Positions 8,992 through 18,522 of a DNA stretch of 38,822 bases are shown in pieces; within the stretch, counting starts at the first letter, position 1, and each line of letters starts with the position of its first letter. Source of the stretch: CAZJDM01 sp964544765 (GTDB taxonomy: Bacteria; Bdellovibrionota_B; Oligoflexia; CAYFLR01); the NCBI GenBank assembly GCA_964544765.1, contig CAZJDM010000023.1, forward strand, positions 1 to 38,822. The letters run 5' to 3'. The notes below the pieces were generated by a model. That model saw only the letters and a list, made by a program, of their open reading frames with translations, did no database searches and was not told the origin of the DNA. Made by a program: the position numbers and the translations under genes.

Positions 8992-9228
8992 ATGGAAAAT
9001 GCCCCAATGTTTAAAAAGAAGAAAAAGTTTTTTAAAGGCTTATCTATCGATTATAAAGATGTAAGAGCTTTGAGTCGGTTTGTTACGGAACGACACAAAG
9101 TTATTCCCGCTCGGAGAACTGGTTTAGATGCCAAAGCTCAGAGAGCTCTTCGTGTAGCAATCAAAAGAGCAAGACAATTAGCTTTATTACCGTATTGCAC
9201 TCATCATAAAGGATCTATTATCTCATAG
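8992..9228 (+). CDS. rpsR: 30S ribosomal protein bS18
   Basis: Partner of bS6 in the 30S platform. The 78 residues contain the diagnostic DYKDVRALSRFV, the turn IPARRTGLDAKAQR and the basic helix AIKRARQLALLPY. The N-terminus lacks the zinc-type cysteines found in some bS18 proteins. A clear AAGGAG ribosome site precedes the ATG. It is followed after ten bases by the DUF2232 membrane gene, a conserved neighbour in several phyla. Confidence 0.96.
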   Translation: MENAPMFKKKKKFFKGLSIDYKDVRALSRFVTERHKVIPARRTGLDAKAQRALRVAIKRARQLALLPYCTHHKGSIIS

Positions 9229-9238
9229 GGAGTTATTT

Positions 9239-10147
9239 TTGTTTAAAAGTGAGGATAGAGAGCAAAATACAACTGTAATGATTAAGGGGTTTCTATTCCT
9301 GCTTATAGCATATCTTGTGTTTCCACCTGTTGCAGCCATACCGATGAATATCATTCATAAAAAGCTTGCTTCTACCACTAATTCATTGATTCTTTTGTTT
9401 TTTGTAACGTTTGCTTTTATTATGGCTTCAGGGGTAGCTGTTACTTTAATCAAAATAATACCTGTCCTGTTGGCTTTTTATTTTATAGAAACGGTAACAA
9501 AAGATAAAACTAAAATAGAGTTTATTTTTTATAAGTATTTTAAAGCGATGGTTTTAGTTACTGTGGTGGGATATGTTTTAGGTTGGCAATTAGGAATGGT
9601 TAATGATGCAGGAGCTAATTTTAGCGCGGCTTTTAAAATAATGTATGGTGATTCCTCTGAGAAAATAATAGAAATTTTATCCTATAGTTTTATAGGGGTA
9701 CTTTTTTCAGCGTATTTAATGATATTTTTGTGTACTTATGCTTGTTATTTGGCTTCTTATAGATTTATAGAAGGAATGGATAAAATACCTTATGATCAGA
9801 TTTTAAATAAAAAAATACCGCGTTATATAATATGGTACTTATTTGGTTCCATGACATTGATATTAATTGAAACTGAACCCTTTGTTCAGATAGCGACAAA
9901 TCTGGTTATTGTATTTTTGTCTTTGTATTTGGTTCAAGGAATTTTAGTTGGTTTAGTAATTGTTTCTAAGAAGGCAGTAGTAAGCTTTTTACCGAACAGG
10001 TTTTTAAGATATTCTCTTCTTTTAGGTAGTATTTTATTAGTTCCTTATTTTATTGTTGGGTTGGGAGTTGCTGATAATTGGTTCGATTTTAGAAAAATTG
10101 AGCCTGAAAAAATAGATAATGATGAAAATGATGAATTAGAGGATTAG
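9239..10147 (+). CDS. DUF2232 (YybS-like) multi-pass membrane protein
   Basis: This 302-residue protein has about eight hydrophobic segments and an acidic tail (NDENDELED). Position and layout match the DUF2232/YybS family, whose members commonly sit between rpsR and rplI; the segment after the middle (IPRYIIWYLFGSM, then NLVIVFLSLYLVQG, ending VADNWFDFRK) follows the family pattern, in which a tryptophan and an Asp-Phe-Arg close the last helix. The biochemical role of the family is not established; a transport or membrane scaffolding job is only a guess. The start is TTG with GGAG six bases upstream, starting right after the rpsR stop. Confidence 0.8.
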   Translation: MFKSEDREQNTTVMIKGFLFLLIAYLVFPPVAAIPMNIIHKKLASTTNSLILLFFVTFAFIMASGVAVTLIKIIPVLLAFYFIETVTKDKTKIEFIFYKYFKAMVLVTVVGYVLGWQLGMVNDAGANFSAAFKIMYGDSSEKIIEILSYSFIGVLFSAYLMIFLCTYACYLASYRFIEGMDKIPYDQILNKKIPRYIIWYLFGSMTLILIETEPFVQIATNLVIVFLSLYLVQGILVGLVIVSKKAVVSFLPNRFLRYSLLLGSILLVPYFIVGLGVADNWFDFRKIEPEKIDNDENDELED

Positions 10148-10224
10148 TTTTTTAATAAAGAAATTTTTAAGTATAGAGTTGTGACTATACATTTATATAT
10201 CTTTCATTTAAAGGGGAGACTAGA

Positions 10225-10668
10225 ATGAAAATCATCTTGCAAGAAGAAGTCCCATCTCTGGGTAGTATCGGAGATTTGGTAAATGTAAAAGCTGGATATG
10301 CTCGTAATTATCTTTTCCCAAAAAATTTGGCTGTTATTGCTGATAAAGTTGGAGTTAAACAACTTGAGCAGATAAAAAAGCAGCTTGAGGTAAAAAGATT
10401 AAAGAAAGCTGAGGAAGCTAAAGGACTTGCTGGTAAAATTGAAGGTATGTCGATAACAATAAATAAAAAAGTAGGTGAAGAAGAGAAAATATTCGGGACA
10501 GTGACTTCTCAAGAAATCGCGGATTTAATTAAAGAAGAAGGTATAGAAATTTCTAAAAAACAAATTCAAATTTCAGAAGAAATTAAAAAAATTGGCGTTT
10601 ATCACGCTGATATTACTCTAGAACAGGGGATAAAAACCAAACTTAAGTTTTGGGTTGTTTCCGAATAA
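10225..10668 (+). CDS. rplI: 50S ribosomal protein bL9
   Basis: Large-subunit protein at the base of the L1 stalk that contributes to reading-frame maintenance. The 147 residues match the family: N-terminal domain with MKIILQEEVPSLG, VNVKAGYARNYLFPKNLA, a long connecting helix rich in Lys/Glu (about 45-75), and the C-terminal domain with EEEKIFGTVTSQEIAD. The GGGGAG ribosome site is strong. It lies six bases ahead of dnaB, so the two are almost certainly co-transcribed. Confidence 0.97.
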   Translation: MKIILQEEVPSLGSIGDLVNVKAGYARNYLFPKNLAVIADKVGVKQLEQIKKQLEVKRLKKAEEAKGLAGKIEGMSITINKKVGEEEKIFGTVTSQEIADLIKEEGIEISKKQIQISEEIKKIGVYHADITLEQGIKTKLKFWVVSE

Positions 10669-10674
10669 TGAAAT

Positions 10675-12024
10675 ATGACTGCTCTTTACGAACCGAAAAT
10701 TCCTCCTCACGATAAGGAGATTGAAATGGCGCTTATAAGTGCCATGATGCAAGATCCTTCAAGGGCAGTTAATGAGATCTCATCTAATCTTGGCTCTCAA
10801 CATTTTTATCTGGAGAAACATAAAAAAATATATATTGCTATAGTCTTTTTATTTGAGCAAGCTGGTGGAGCTATTGACATCGTTGGTTTGAGCGAAGTAT
10901 TAAAGAAACGCAATGAGTTTGAGTTTATTGGAGGATCAGCATATTTAGCGGAGCTTTTTTCTTTACCTACACTCACTATCAATCTTGATTATTATACTGA
11001 ACAAGTAAAAGGATATTATTTTCTGCGTAAAGTACTAGCTACTTGTGGTTCAATTATTGAACGTGGATATAAAACCAAGGAGAACATACAAGAATTTATT
11101 AGTGAAGCAGAGCAAACCTTCTTAGAAATATCTTCTGAACAGAATAAAGGAGGTCTTCTTACCTTAGAGGAGGTTTTAAAGAGTTCATTAACCAAACTTG
11201 AGACCTTATATAAGGAAAAAAGAGATATTACAGGTATTCCATCGGGGATTATTGATTTTGATAAGATTACCGGGGGATTTCAACCGTCAGATTTAGTAAT
11301 TTTAGCAGCAAGGCCAGCTATGGGAAAAACCTGTTTGGCTCTTAATATTGCTACTTTTGCATCAGTAAAAAAAGACAAAACAGTAGCAGTCTTTTCATTA
11401 GAGATGGCTAAAGATCAGCTGGTCATGCGGATTTTGGCCGCAGAAGCCAGAATTAATTCTTCTAACCTGAGAAAGGGTTTCTTAACTAGCGCTGATTGGA
11501 CCAAACTGACTAACATTACGGAACGAATTTTTAAGTGTCCTATTTTTATTGATGATAGTACGGATATTAATATAACCGAAATAAGATCTAAATGCAGACA
11601 ATTGAAAGCGGATAAGGGGAGATTGGATTTAGTTGTTATTGATTATCTACAATTAATAGTCCCAACCAGAAAATCTGGTTTTGAAAACAGAGAGCGAGAA
11701 ATATCTGAAATCTCTAGAGGGCTGAAAGCTCTGGCTAAAGAAATTAATTGTCCGGTTATTGCTTTATCTCAATTAAATCGTCTTTTAGAGAATAGACCTG
11801 ATAAAAGGCCCAAACCATCTGATTTAAGAGAGTCAGGAGCAATTGAGCAGGATGCTGACCTAATATTTTTTATATATCGTGATGAAGTTTATCACCCTAA
11901 TACAGAGGATGTAGGAAAAGCTGAACTTATAATAGGCAAAAATAGGCATGGAGCCATTGATACTGTCAAAACAGCCTTTTTAAAAGATTACACATTATTT
12001 CAAAATTTATATGAAGGAGGTTAG
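10675..12024 (+). CDS. dnaB: Replicative DNA helicase DnaB
   Basis: Hexameric 5'-3' helicase at the replication fork. The 449 residues show the N-terminal collar domain starting PPHDKEIEMALISAMM, the linker, and a RecA-type motor with GIPSGIIDFDKITGGF, Walker A ARPAMGKT near residues 212-219, SLEMAKDQLVMRI, Walker B VVIDYLQLI and the ALSQLNR motif with the downstream RESGAIEQDADLI. There is no intein and no deletion. The stop TAG overlaps the annotatable GTG of ndk by one base. The ribosome site is weak, consistent with coupling to rplI. Confidence 0.97.
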   Translation: MTALYEPKIPPHDKEIEMALISAMMQDPSRAVNEISSNLGSQHFYLEKHKKIYIAIVFLFEQAGGAIDIVGLSEVLKKRNEFEFIGGSAYLAELFSLPTLTINLDYYTEQVKGYYFLRKVLATCGSIIERGYKTKENIQEFISEAEQTFLEISSEQNKGGLLTLEEVLKSSLTKLETLYKEKRDITGIPSGIIDFDKITGGFQPSDLVILAARPAMGKTCLALNIATFASVKKDKTVAVFSLEMAKDQLVMRILAAEARINSSNLRKGFLTSADWTKLTNITERIFKCPIFIDDSTDINITEIRSKCRQLKADKGRLDLVVIDYLQLIVPTRKSGFENREREISEISRGLKALAKEINCPVIALSQLNRLLENRPDKRPKPSDLRESGAIEQDADLIFFIYRDEVYHPNTEDVGKAELIIGKNRHGAIDTVKTAFLKDYTLFQNLYEGG

Positions 12025-12029
12025 TGAAT

Positions 12030-12485
12030 ATGGCTACTGAGCAAACTTTTGTGATGATAAAACCTGATGGAGTTCAAAGGGGGCTAGCAGGTAGGATTAT
12101 ATCCAGACTGGAAGATAAGGGTCTAAAACTAATTGCTATGAAATTTTCAAAGGTAAGTGAACAACAAGCTAATGATCATTATGGATTTTTAAAAGAAAAA
12201 CCATTTTATGCCAGTCTTATTACCTTTATTACTTCTAGTCCTGCAGTAAAAATGGTCTGGGAGGGTGAAAATGCGGTCCGATTTGTTCGTAATTTAGTTG
12301 GAGCCACTAATCCTATGGATGCAGCTCCAGGCTCGATTAGGTCCGATTATGCTGTAACGGCGGGAAATAATATTATCCATGCCTCTGATAGTTCTGAAAC
12401 AGCAAGACAAGAAATCGAAAGATTTTTTAATAAAGAAGAAATTATGGAATATTCACTTTGCCGAGAAAGCTGGTTAGGAGTATAA
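12030..12485 (+). CDS. ndk: Nucleoside diphosphate kinase
   Basis: Balances nucleoside triphosphate pools by phosphate transfer through a histidine. The protein begins ATEQTFVMIKPDGVQRGL after the initiator and contains RNLVGATNPMDAAPGSIRSDYA and the active-site segment NIIHASDSSE, where the usual HGSDS reads HASDS. Two starts are possible: a GTG at 12024 overlapping the dnaB stop and the ATG at 12030. AAGGAGG at 12014-12020 is nine bases from the ATG but only three from the GTG, so the ATG is chosen (151 residues). The gene closes the housekeeping run; no terminator hairpin is evident after it. Confidence 0.95.
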   Translation: MATEQTFVMIKPDGVQRGLAGRIISRLEDKGLKLIAMKFSKVSEQQANDHYGFLKEKPFYASLITFITSSPAVKMVWEGENAVRFVRNLVGATNPMDAAPGSIRSDYAVTAGNNIIHASDSSETARQEIERFFNKEEIMEYSLCRESWLGV

Positions 12486-12537
12486 TATACTAAGGGTTCT
12501 ATTATTAGTTTATCAGTGAAAAGTTGCTTTTACTATG

Positions 12538-12573
12538 TAGTATCGTACATTAAAATAGTATTGTACATTAAAA
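12538..12573 (+). repeat. Two tandem 18-bp repeats upstream of prkA
   Basis: TAGTATCGTACATTAAAA (12538-12555) is followed without a gap by a second copy with one change (12556-12573, C to T at the fifth-sixth position of the unit). Each copy holds a GTAC core. They lie about 65-100 bp before the PrkA start, so they could be regulator binding sites or simple duplication. Confidence 0.75.
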
Positions 12574-12583
12574 CTTAAAGCTA

Positions 12584-12623
12584 AAGACTGATAACTAAAA
12601 ACTGAAGATTGATAACTGAAATT
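12584..12623 (+). repeat. Imperfect 20-bp tandem repeat of the CAGTTTTCAG-like intergenic family
   Basis: Two imperfect copies of about 20 bp (GACTGATAACTAAAAACT, then GAAGATTGATAACTGAAATT). On the minus strand this reads as repeated TCAGT/TTTCAG words, similar to the repeat between the ABC binding protein and permease genes near 27050-27113. Confidence 0.6.
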
Positions 12624-12636
12624 AAGTGAGTATCAT

Positions 12637-14898
12637 ATGGAGACAAATGAATTTCTTCTGAATTTATACTCAAAAAACAAAGAAGATTTTGAAAAAGATC
12701 AAATCATCTTGTCTTTTGATGAATTCATCGATCTTTTTACTAAAGAACCAATAAAGCTTGTCAGGTCGACTCATCAGTATTTGTATGATCTACTAAGGTA
12801 TTTTTCCTCAAGTAATGTCTCAGAAGAAGGGGATGTTAATTTTGATAATTTATTTGATTCTAAGGTATTTCCTGCTGCTGTGTGGGTTGTGGGTCAGCAA
12901 GAAGTTTACCAACAATTATATAAGATCATTCGGAACTTAGCTTTGGTTAATGCGACAAATAAGCTTGTTTTATTACATGGACCCAATGGTTCTTCTAAGA
13001 CAAGTATTGTTGAGTCAGTATTTAGCGGTATGGAGTATTTTTCTTGTCAAGATGCAGGGAGAATCTATCGTTTTAATTGGGTTTTTCCTAATGAGCGAGT
13101 AGGGGTAGATAGTTCGAATATTTTAAAGGAACCTATTGGTTTCGACTCTTCTAGACAAGGGGACAGGCACAAGAGTTTTGCATATCTGGAGGACAGTCAA
13201 ATATCATCCAAACTAATCTGCGAAATGAAAGACAATCCCATTTTTTTATTACCTAAAGGGCTAAGAAAAGAATTATATGAAGAAGTTGAAAATAATTTTG
13301 TTGATAAGGAAGATTTAAAAAAACGCGATGTATTACAATATCTTTTAAACGGTGGTTTGTGTAAAAAGTGTCAACAGATTTATGAGAACCTGTTTCAGGT
13401 TTATAAAGGTAATTTGTCAAAAGTCTTTCAGCACGTACAAATTGAACGATTTTTCTTTTCTAAAAGATACAGGGCCGGTATTGCTACGATAGAACCGCAA
13501 ATGAACATTGATGCGTTTGAGCGACAAGTGACAATGGATACCAATTTTCAAAATTTACCCAGTGTACTACAAAATGTCCGGTTTTATGAGCCTGCGGGAG
13601 ATTTAGTTGATGCAAATAGAGGATTAATTGAGTTTTCAGACTTGTTAAAAAGACCTATAGAGGCGTATAAATATTTATTAACAACCGTTGAGAAATCCAC
13701 AATTAAACTTCCTAATTCACTGGTATATGCGGATCTGATGATGCTCGGAAGTACTAATGAAAAACAGCTGGATGCTTTTAAGCAGACCGCTGACTTTGCT
13801 AGCTTTAAGGGGAGAATTGAGTTGGTTACGGTCCCCTATTTACTAGAGTATAGTCAGGAAGAAAAAATATATGTAGATGATGTAAGATTAATTGAGAAAG
13901 AGAGGCACGTATCACCGCATGTTATTTCTGTTGTAAGTTTATGGGCGGTTATGACTCGATTATTGCGTCCCAATCCAGAACTTTACCCTGCAGAAGTTAA
14001 GGCCATCATAGGAAAGTTGGGGCCATTGGCCAAAGCAAAACTTTATGATTCTTTAGAATTACCCGACTTTTGTAATGAGAAAGAAAAGGAAATCTTAAAG
14101 GGTTATTATAAAAAAATAAAAACTGAAACTAAGGGAACCCTTGCATATGAGGGTAGATTTGGTGCCTCTCCTAGAGAATTAAAGCAAATATTGTTGTATG
14201 CTTCGCAGAGTCCACGTCACAATTGTCTTAACATTATTTCCATTGTGGAAGAACTTGAAAAGATAGTTAAGGATAAATCAGTATATGAGTTTCTGCAAAT
14301 TGAAGTTAACGGCGGGTTTCATGATGCGGTCAAATTTATCGAAATAATAAAGCAAGAGTTTTTTAATATTTTTGAACAGGAAGTTTATTTAGCAATGGAA
14401 ATAGTAGAAGAGGGAGAACAATCAAAACTACTTAATAAATATATTACTCATATTACTTCCTATATTAAAAAAGAAAAGATTTATAATGAGGTAACCAGAG
14501 TTTACGAAGATCTTAATGAAAGACTAATGCAGGATGTAGAAAGACAGCTGGATGTAAAGATTGATAAAGATGAATTTCGTAATTCCGTCTTGAGTAAAAT
14601 TGCTGCATATAAAATAGAAAATCCTGATAAACCAGTTATTTTGGATGAAGTCCTTTCTGAATATTTTCAAGCTTTGAATAAGCATTATTATCAATCAAAG
14701 TTAACTCAGGTAGCGGAGGTTAATCAGGATATGCTAGTATTAAATACACCTGATGTTAAAATTATTAGTGAAGAAAGAAAGAAAATGGCACAAATGACAT
14801 TAGGAAACCTTAAATCTCAATTTGGCTATTGTGATGAATGTGCTTTAGCTAGCTTAGCTTATATGCTCCAACACAAGAAGAAGGAAATTTTGAAATAA
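12637..14898 (+). CDS. prkA: Long-form PrkA-type serine protein kinase / AAA protein
   Basis: A 753-residue member of the PrkA family (AAA_PrkA domain plus C-terminal kinase-like domain). The P-loop GPNGSSKT is at 115-122. The downstream pattern matches the longer PrkA variant: a DNPIFLLPK segment, a CxxC pair near LCKKCQQIYENL, YRAGIATIEPQ, NLPSVLQN, DANRGLIEFSDLLKRP, GSTNEKQLDAFK and GRIELVTVPYLLEY. B. subtilis PrkA is shorter (about 630 residues); this form has an extended C-terminus ending in a second CxxC-containing segment (GYCDECALAS). PrkA is usually linked with YeaH and SpoVR genes; neither is nearby, so the partner genes would have to be elsewhere. The target is unknown. It ends one base before the convergent protease gene. 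Confidence 0.88.
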   Translation: METNEFLLNLYSKNKEDFEKDQIILSFDEFIDLFTKEPIKLVRSTHQYLYDLLRYFSSSNVSEEGDVNFDNLFDSKVFPAAVWVVGQQEVYQQLYKIIRNLALVNATNKLVLLHGPNGSSKTSIVESVFSGMEYFSCQDAGRIYRFNWVFPNERVGVDSSNILKEPIGFDSSRQGDRHKSFAYLEDSQISSKLICEMKDNPIFLLPKGLRKELYEEVENNFVDKEDLKKRDVLQYLLNGGLCKKCQQIYENLFQVYKGNLSKVFQHVQIERFFFSKRYRAGIATIEPQMNIDAFERQVTMDTNFQNLPSVLQNVRFYEPAGDLVDANRGLIEFSDLLKRPIEAYKYLLTTVEKSTIKLPNSLVYADLMMLGSTNEKQLDAFKQTADFASFKGRIELVTVPYLLEYSQEEKIYVDDVRLIEKERHVSPHVISVVSLWAVMTRLLRPNPELYPAEVKAIIGKLGPLAKAKLYDSLELPDFCNEKEKEILKGYYKKIKTETKGTLAYEGRFGASPRELKQILLYASQSPRHNCLNIISIVEELEKIVKDKSVYEFLQIEVNGGFHDAVKFIEIIKQEFFNIFEQEVYLAMEIVEEGEQSKLLNKYITHITSYIKKEKIYNEVTRVYEDLNERLMQDVERQLDVKIDKDEFRNSVLSKIAAYKIENPDKPVILDEVLSEYFQALNKHYYQSKLTQVAEVNQDMLVLNTPDVKIISEERKKMAQMTLGNLKSQFGYCDECALASLAYMLQHKKKEILK

Positions 14899-14899
14899 C

Positions 14900-17800
14900 T
14901 TAGTGCAATACGGCAAAGCATTTTTTTCCATTTACAAGTTCTATTCTGCGGAATTTTCTTTTGAATGATTCGTCGTCAGTTAAGGTGCGAGTAGCTCTAA
15001 TACTATAGCCTATGTTCTCACCACTGATAGTCTCAAATGTTAGATCCAGCTCTTCGATTTGTTGGGGTCCTTGAGGTGTATGAGTAAATGAACCTATAAA
15101 TTGTCTGGTGATATTGTTGGAACCATTTAAGATGTAATCAGCTAGTTCATAGGTAACGTTATTTATTAAACGATATGATTGTGAGGAAAAAAGTAAGTTA
15201 TCGTTACTATATAGAGAGGAATCTGATATTCCAAACCATTGATTACCATCATCATAGTAAAAACTATTATCTGAAACTATAAGTCTATTATCTTTTTTAA
15301 CAACAACCTTTACTGGGGTACCTGAGTAAACGTTTTTAAAACGAAGGTTATTAGTTATTGCTAGATTGTATGTTGCTCCTTCCAAACTAGTTGATATTTC
15401 AGGAAAACATTTAAGCTGAGTGTAAGATTCAATATTTTGAGCATTAATTGAATCCATTTGTTCTTCGTAGTATAAGGAATCGATGATATAAACTGGATCC
15501 TCTGAGGAAATTTCTAGATCTGATATTTGAAATTCAACATCTGTCACATAATAAGCACGATTTTGAGGTGTGGTTGTTAATAAATGTTCGCTTGTGATAC
15601 TTAGAATAGGATCAATGGTTATTATGTCATCTTCGTTATTATCTTCATCTTCATTGTTGTCATTATTGATAACTTCAAGATTTGTAACATCAATATCCAT
15701 GTATAGTTCATCCGCTCTGTAGTAAATAGTGTCGGTTTGGAGCCCGCTCTGTCTGCTCTGAATTACATCTACCAGTTGATTGAGCGATTGCCAAGAGTGT
15801 TGTAGAAAATATAACGAATAACTCTCTTGAGTGATATCGAACGGTAATCTACAAGATGGCGATTCAGTATGACTAATGACTACATCATTCTCTGGGATGT
15901 CATTTACAGTGAATATTGTTAGTGATTCACCTTCAAGATCTTGTATGAAGTCACCGCTATTTCTATCATCTAAGGATATTTCGCAAGTTTGATTGTCTTT
16001 TGTTTTATTTGTACTTTTATTCACTATTGATTCAGGTAGCTGTAATGTAAACACTTGGTCAATTTCGGTTAGATATTGCTGATAAGATTCATTACTTAGG
16101 GATGTTGTCTTAACTGAAAGAACATTGTCTTGCGGGTTGAATGTATATTTTTTCAATAGTAAACTGTTCTTAAGATATTCTATTGATACTAAATTAGTAA
16201 TTTCATAATTGCCTTCTAATTTTTTATAAAGGGTTCTTGCTTTTTCTACTTTAGTATTTTCACATATTGTTCTGGGTTGGATTTCAGATATTAGACCACT
16301 TTCAGCGTAACTAAAGCAGGATGGTAAATCTACTACTTGTAGGGGAATATCAGACAGTTCTTCTATACTAACGTCATGACTGTCACAATCATTTTCTAAA
16401 CAAAAACTAAAGGGGCTTGAAGATGTTTCTTGCGCTTGAATGATATTCGCTTCTGTGTTGTTTTCTTCCATCTCTAATCGTAGTACTACAGGATCACTTA
16501 AGGTAGCTTCAAAAGCTGCTTGATCAAACCTTTGATAAAAACGGGCATTAAAAATCGCGGCATCAATTCTTTGCCGATCAATAGAGGCTTTAAGGCAGAG
16601 TCGTCGATCAGAGAATGGGGTTTTAAAAGTATGGTTCAAAGCATCGGTTAAGTCGATCGCAATTCTTTTTTCTGGATTGGTTCCTCGATTGCCGGTGTTG
16701 AATTCTAGCGCTTCTAGAGGGCTTATACCGACTTCATCACATACTGCGGGAGATAATCTTAAGTTATCGCTTTGAGCCGCGATTACTTGCATGGAAGTAT
16801 AGGCCTCTGGGCGATATTGAGGGCGATCCTCTATCCAGTATACAGTATCGAACATTCCGTTGTTACTGGTGAATTGCTCATAAGCCATCCACATAAAACC
16901 CAAGCTGGAGAATTCAGGATCTTCTTCGGGGGGAACATTATGTACTCCCCAGTCTGTTCCCCAGGAATTAACTATTAAGAAAGCACCTCTTCTAACTTCA
17001 TCATTTACGGTATATTCTTTCTCATCATCATAACCAACAATAGTTAATGCATGTCGTTGGCTGGCTGGGCCACTACCGGCATAATGAACATCATTGCTTA
17101 TTCCGCCCAAATTTTCTTCTTGACTGTACCTCATTATGTTTGAATAGGCTGTTATACTACCATTCAACAAGTTTCCGTTAGCTAATTGTGTTTTTATTTG
17201 ATTGATATAATTATCCGCACTTGTATCGTATAAAGATAAGTAATTGACTTCTCTTATACGTCGTTTCATGCCTTCTATCCATGCCGCTTCGGTGGGCCAT
17301 TCTCTTCGGTTAAAACCAGCTCCATTGTCAGGATAAGGAAAAAGATCAAGGTTAGAGCATCCAAAATTCTTAACCATTTCAAGAGCTATATTAATGGAAG
17401 ATCCAGTAGTACTATTATTAGATAAATTGTAAACAAAAGATGGGCTGCAAATATTAGTAGTATTTCCATCTGAGACATCTATGTTTTCGTCTTTCGCTTG
17501 GGTGTATGTACTATTATAATATCCAACTGCCCAACCAACACACGAACCTTCACCGCCTTGATCACCAACTGGTGGGAAAAATTGTGAGCGTGAGTTATCT
17601 ACTTTGTTGGGTAAATCGATATTATTATCGGTAATGTCATTGTTATTAAATGGATCGTCTTCTTTTTCATTTTCTTTTTCATTATTGATAGGTTTGTCTT
17701 TGGGTGGGGGTACTTTTTTCTTATCTTTTAAATTTTTAATAATTTTCTGTACTTTTTTTCTTATCTTGGCAATTTTATTAGGATTTTCCTTTTTTACTAA

Positions 17801-18169
17801 TCTAAAACCCTTGGCTTTTATTTTTTTTAAATCTTCATCTAGAGCGCCCGTAGAATATATTTTGTTTTTTGTTCGTTTAGCTGTTTTGGATCTGGTTTTT
17901 TTCAGTGTTAACTGTTTAGCATCTGTAACATAACGTAGTTTGCCGTTTGGACCTACTCCAATGATTTTTCCTCCATTGTTGTCAATTTTCTTAACTAGTG
18001 CAAAAATATCTGTTTCATCATCTAAAATTTCGAATTTAATCATTTCAGCAAGTTCGGGTTTCTTTGAGGAGCTGTGTGATTTTTCCATCTTAATTGGATT
18101 ATTTGTGCATGAATGAGCCATTAAAATTACTATGATTTGTATTATTGCTTTTAGGGTTCTGTTTTTCAT
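14900..18169 (-). CDS. Large papain-family (C1) cysteine protease lipoprotein
   Basis: A 1089-residue predicted lipoprotein. The N-terminus has a basic start, a hydrophobic stretch and MAHSC, an atypical but plausible lipobox with Cys near residue 21. A Lys-rich linker (about 80-165) precedes the protease domain. The catalytic set is visible: Cys210 in QGGEGSCVGWA, His373 in RHALTIVGYDD and Asn401 in IVNSWGTDWG, preceded by the oxyanion-type Gln in VGDQGG. The ~650 residues after the protease are Asp/Asn/Ser-rich and beta-like with an acidic low-complexity patch (EDEDNNEDD), probably surface-exposed repeats or adhesion-like domains; I do not recognise them. GGAGATAACAA gives a good ribosome site. 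It stands alone, convergent with prkA and divergent from phoB. Substrate unknown. Confidence 0.85.
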   Translation of the reverse strand: MKNRTLKAIIQIIVILMAHSCTNNPIKMEKSHSSSKKPELAEMIKFEILDDETDIFALVKKIDNNGGKIIGVGPNGKLRYVTDAKQLTLKKTRSKTAKRTKNKIYSTGALDEDLKKIKAKGFRLVKKENPNKIAKIRKKVQKIIKNLKDKKKVPPPKDKPINNEKENEKEDDPFNNNDITDNNIDLPNKVDNSRSQFFPPVGDQGGEGSCVGWAVGYYNSTYTQAKDENIDVSDGNTTNICSPSFVYNLSNNSTTGSSINIALEMVKNFGCSNLDLFPYPDNGAGFNRREWPTEAAWIEGMKRRIREVNYLSLYDTSADNYINQIKTQLANGNLLNGSITAYSNIMRYSQEENLGGISNDVHYAGSGPASQRHALTIVGYDDEKEYTVNDEVRRGAFLIVNSWGTDWGVHNVPPEEDPEFSSLGFMWMAYEQFTSNNGMFDTVYWIEDRPQYRPEAYTSMQVIAAQSDNLRLSPAVCDEVGISPLEALEFNTGNRGTNPEKRIAIDLTDALNHTFKTPFSDRRLCLKASIDRQRIDAAIFNARFYQRFDQAAFEATLSDPVVLRLEMEENNTEANIIQAQETSSSPFSFCLENDCDSHDVSIEELSDIPLQVVDLPSCFSYAESGLISEIQPRTICENTKVEKARTLYKKLEGNYEITNLVSIEYLKNSLLLKKYTFNPQDNVLSVKTTSLSNESYQQYLTEIDQVFTLQLPESIVNKSTNKTKDNQTCEISLDDRNSGDFIQDLEGESLTIFTVNDIPENDVVISHTESPSCRLPFDITQESYSLYFLQHSWQSLNQLVDVIQSRQSGLQTDTIYYRADELYMDIDVTNLEVINNDNNEDEDNNEDDIITIDPILSITSEHLLTTTPQNRAYYVTDVEFQISDLEISSEDPVYIIDSLYYEEQMDSINAQNIESYTQLKCFPEISTSLEGATYNLAITNNLRFKNVYSGTPVKVVVKKDNRLIVSDNSFYYDDGNQWFGISDSSLYSNDNLLFSSQSYRLINNVTYELADYILNGSNNITRQFIGSFTHTPQGPQQIEELDLTFETISGENIGYSIRATRTLTDDESFKRKFRRIELVNGKKCFAVLH

Positions 18170-18522
18170 TTGTTATCTCCATAATTAAAGTGCTAACCAA
18201 GCCACTAATTACTATTTCGGAAATAAAATCAGAATCTTTAATATCGTAAAATAAATAAAGAAAATTAACATGTTATATATTTTAAAAATAAATTTTGTAT
18301 ATAAAAATAGCAAAAAATTTAAATTTATATTCTAAAATAATCTAATTATTACTATTTAATAAATAATAATTAAATAACAGGTTGATTATTTTAGAGGATT
18401 GTTTATAAAAGGCAATTAGCCATTGTTTGTTTTGCTTATAAAGCGTAAATAAGTAGACTTCTTACTTAATTTTTGATATTGATCAAACAATATTTTAGGT
18501 TCCATTAAGATGGATTTTTAAT
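18170..18522. other. AT-rich divergent intergenic region
   Basis: This 353-bp gap separates the divergently transcribed protease lipoprotein and phoB genes and must hold both promoters. It is extremely AT-rich. A 10-bp palindrome TAACATGTTA lies at 18266-18275. A weak promoter-like pair TTGTTT (18423-18428), 17 bp, TAAATA (18446-18451) could serve phoB, but matches at the second box are poor. No 11-nt-period Pho-box repeat like that upstream of the cotransporter is seen, and no ORF of note. Confidence 0.5.
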
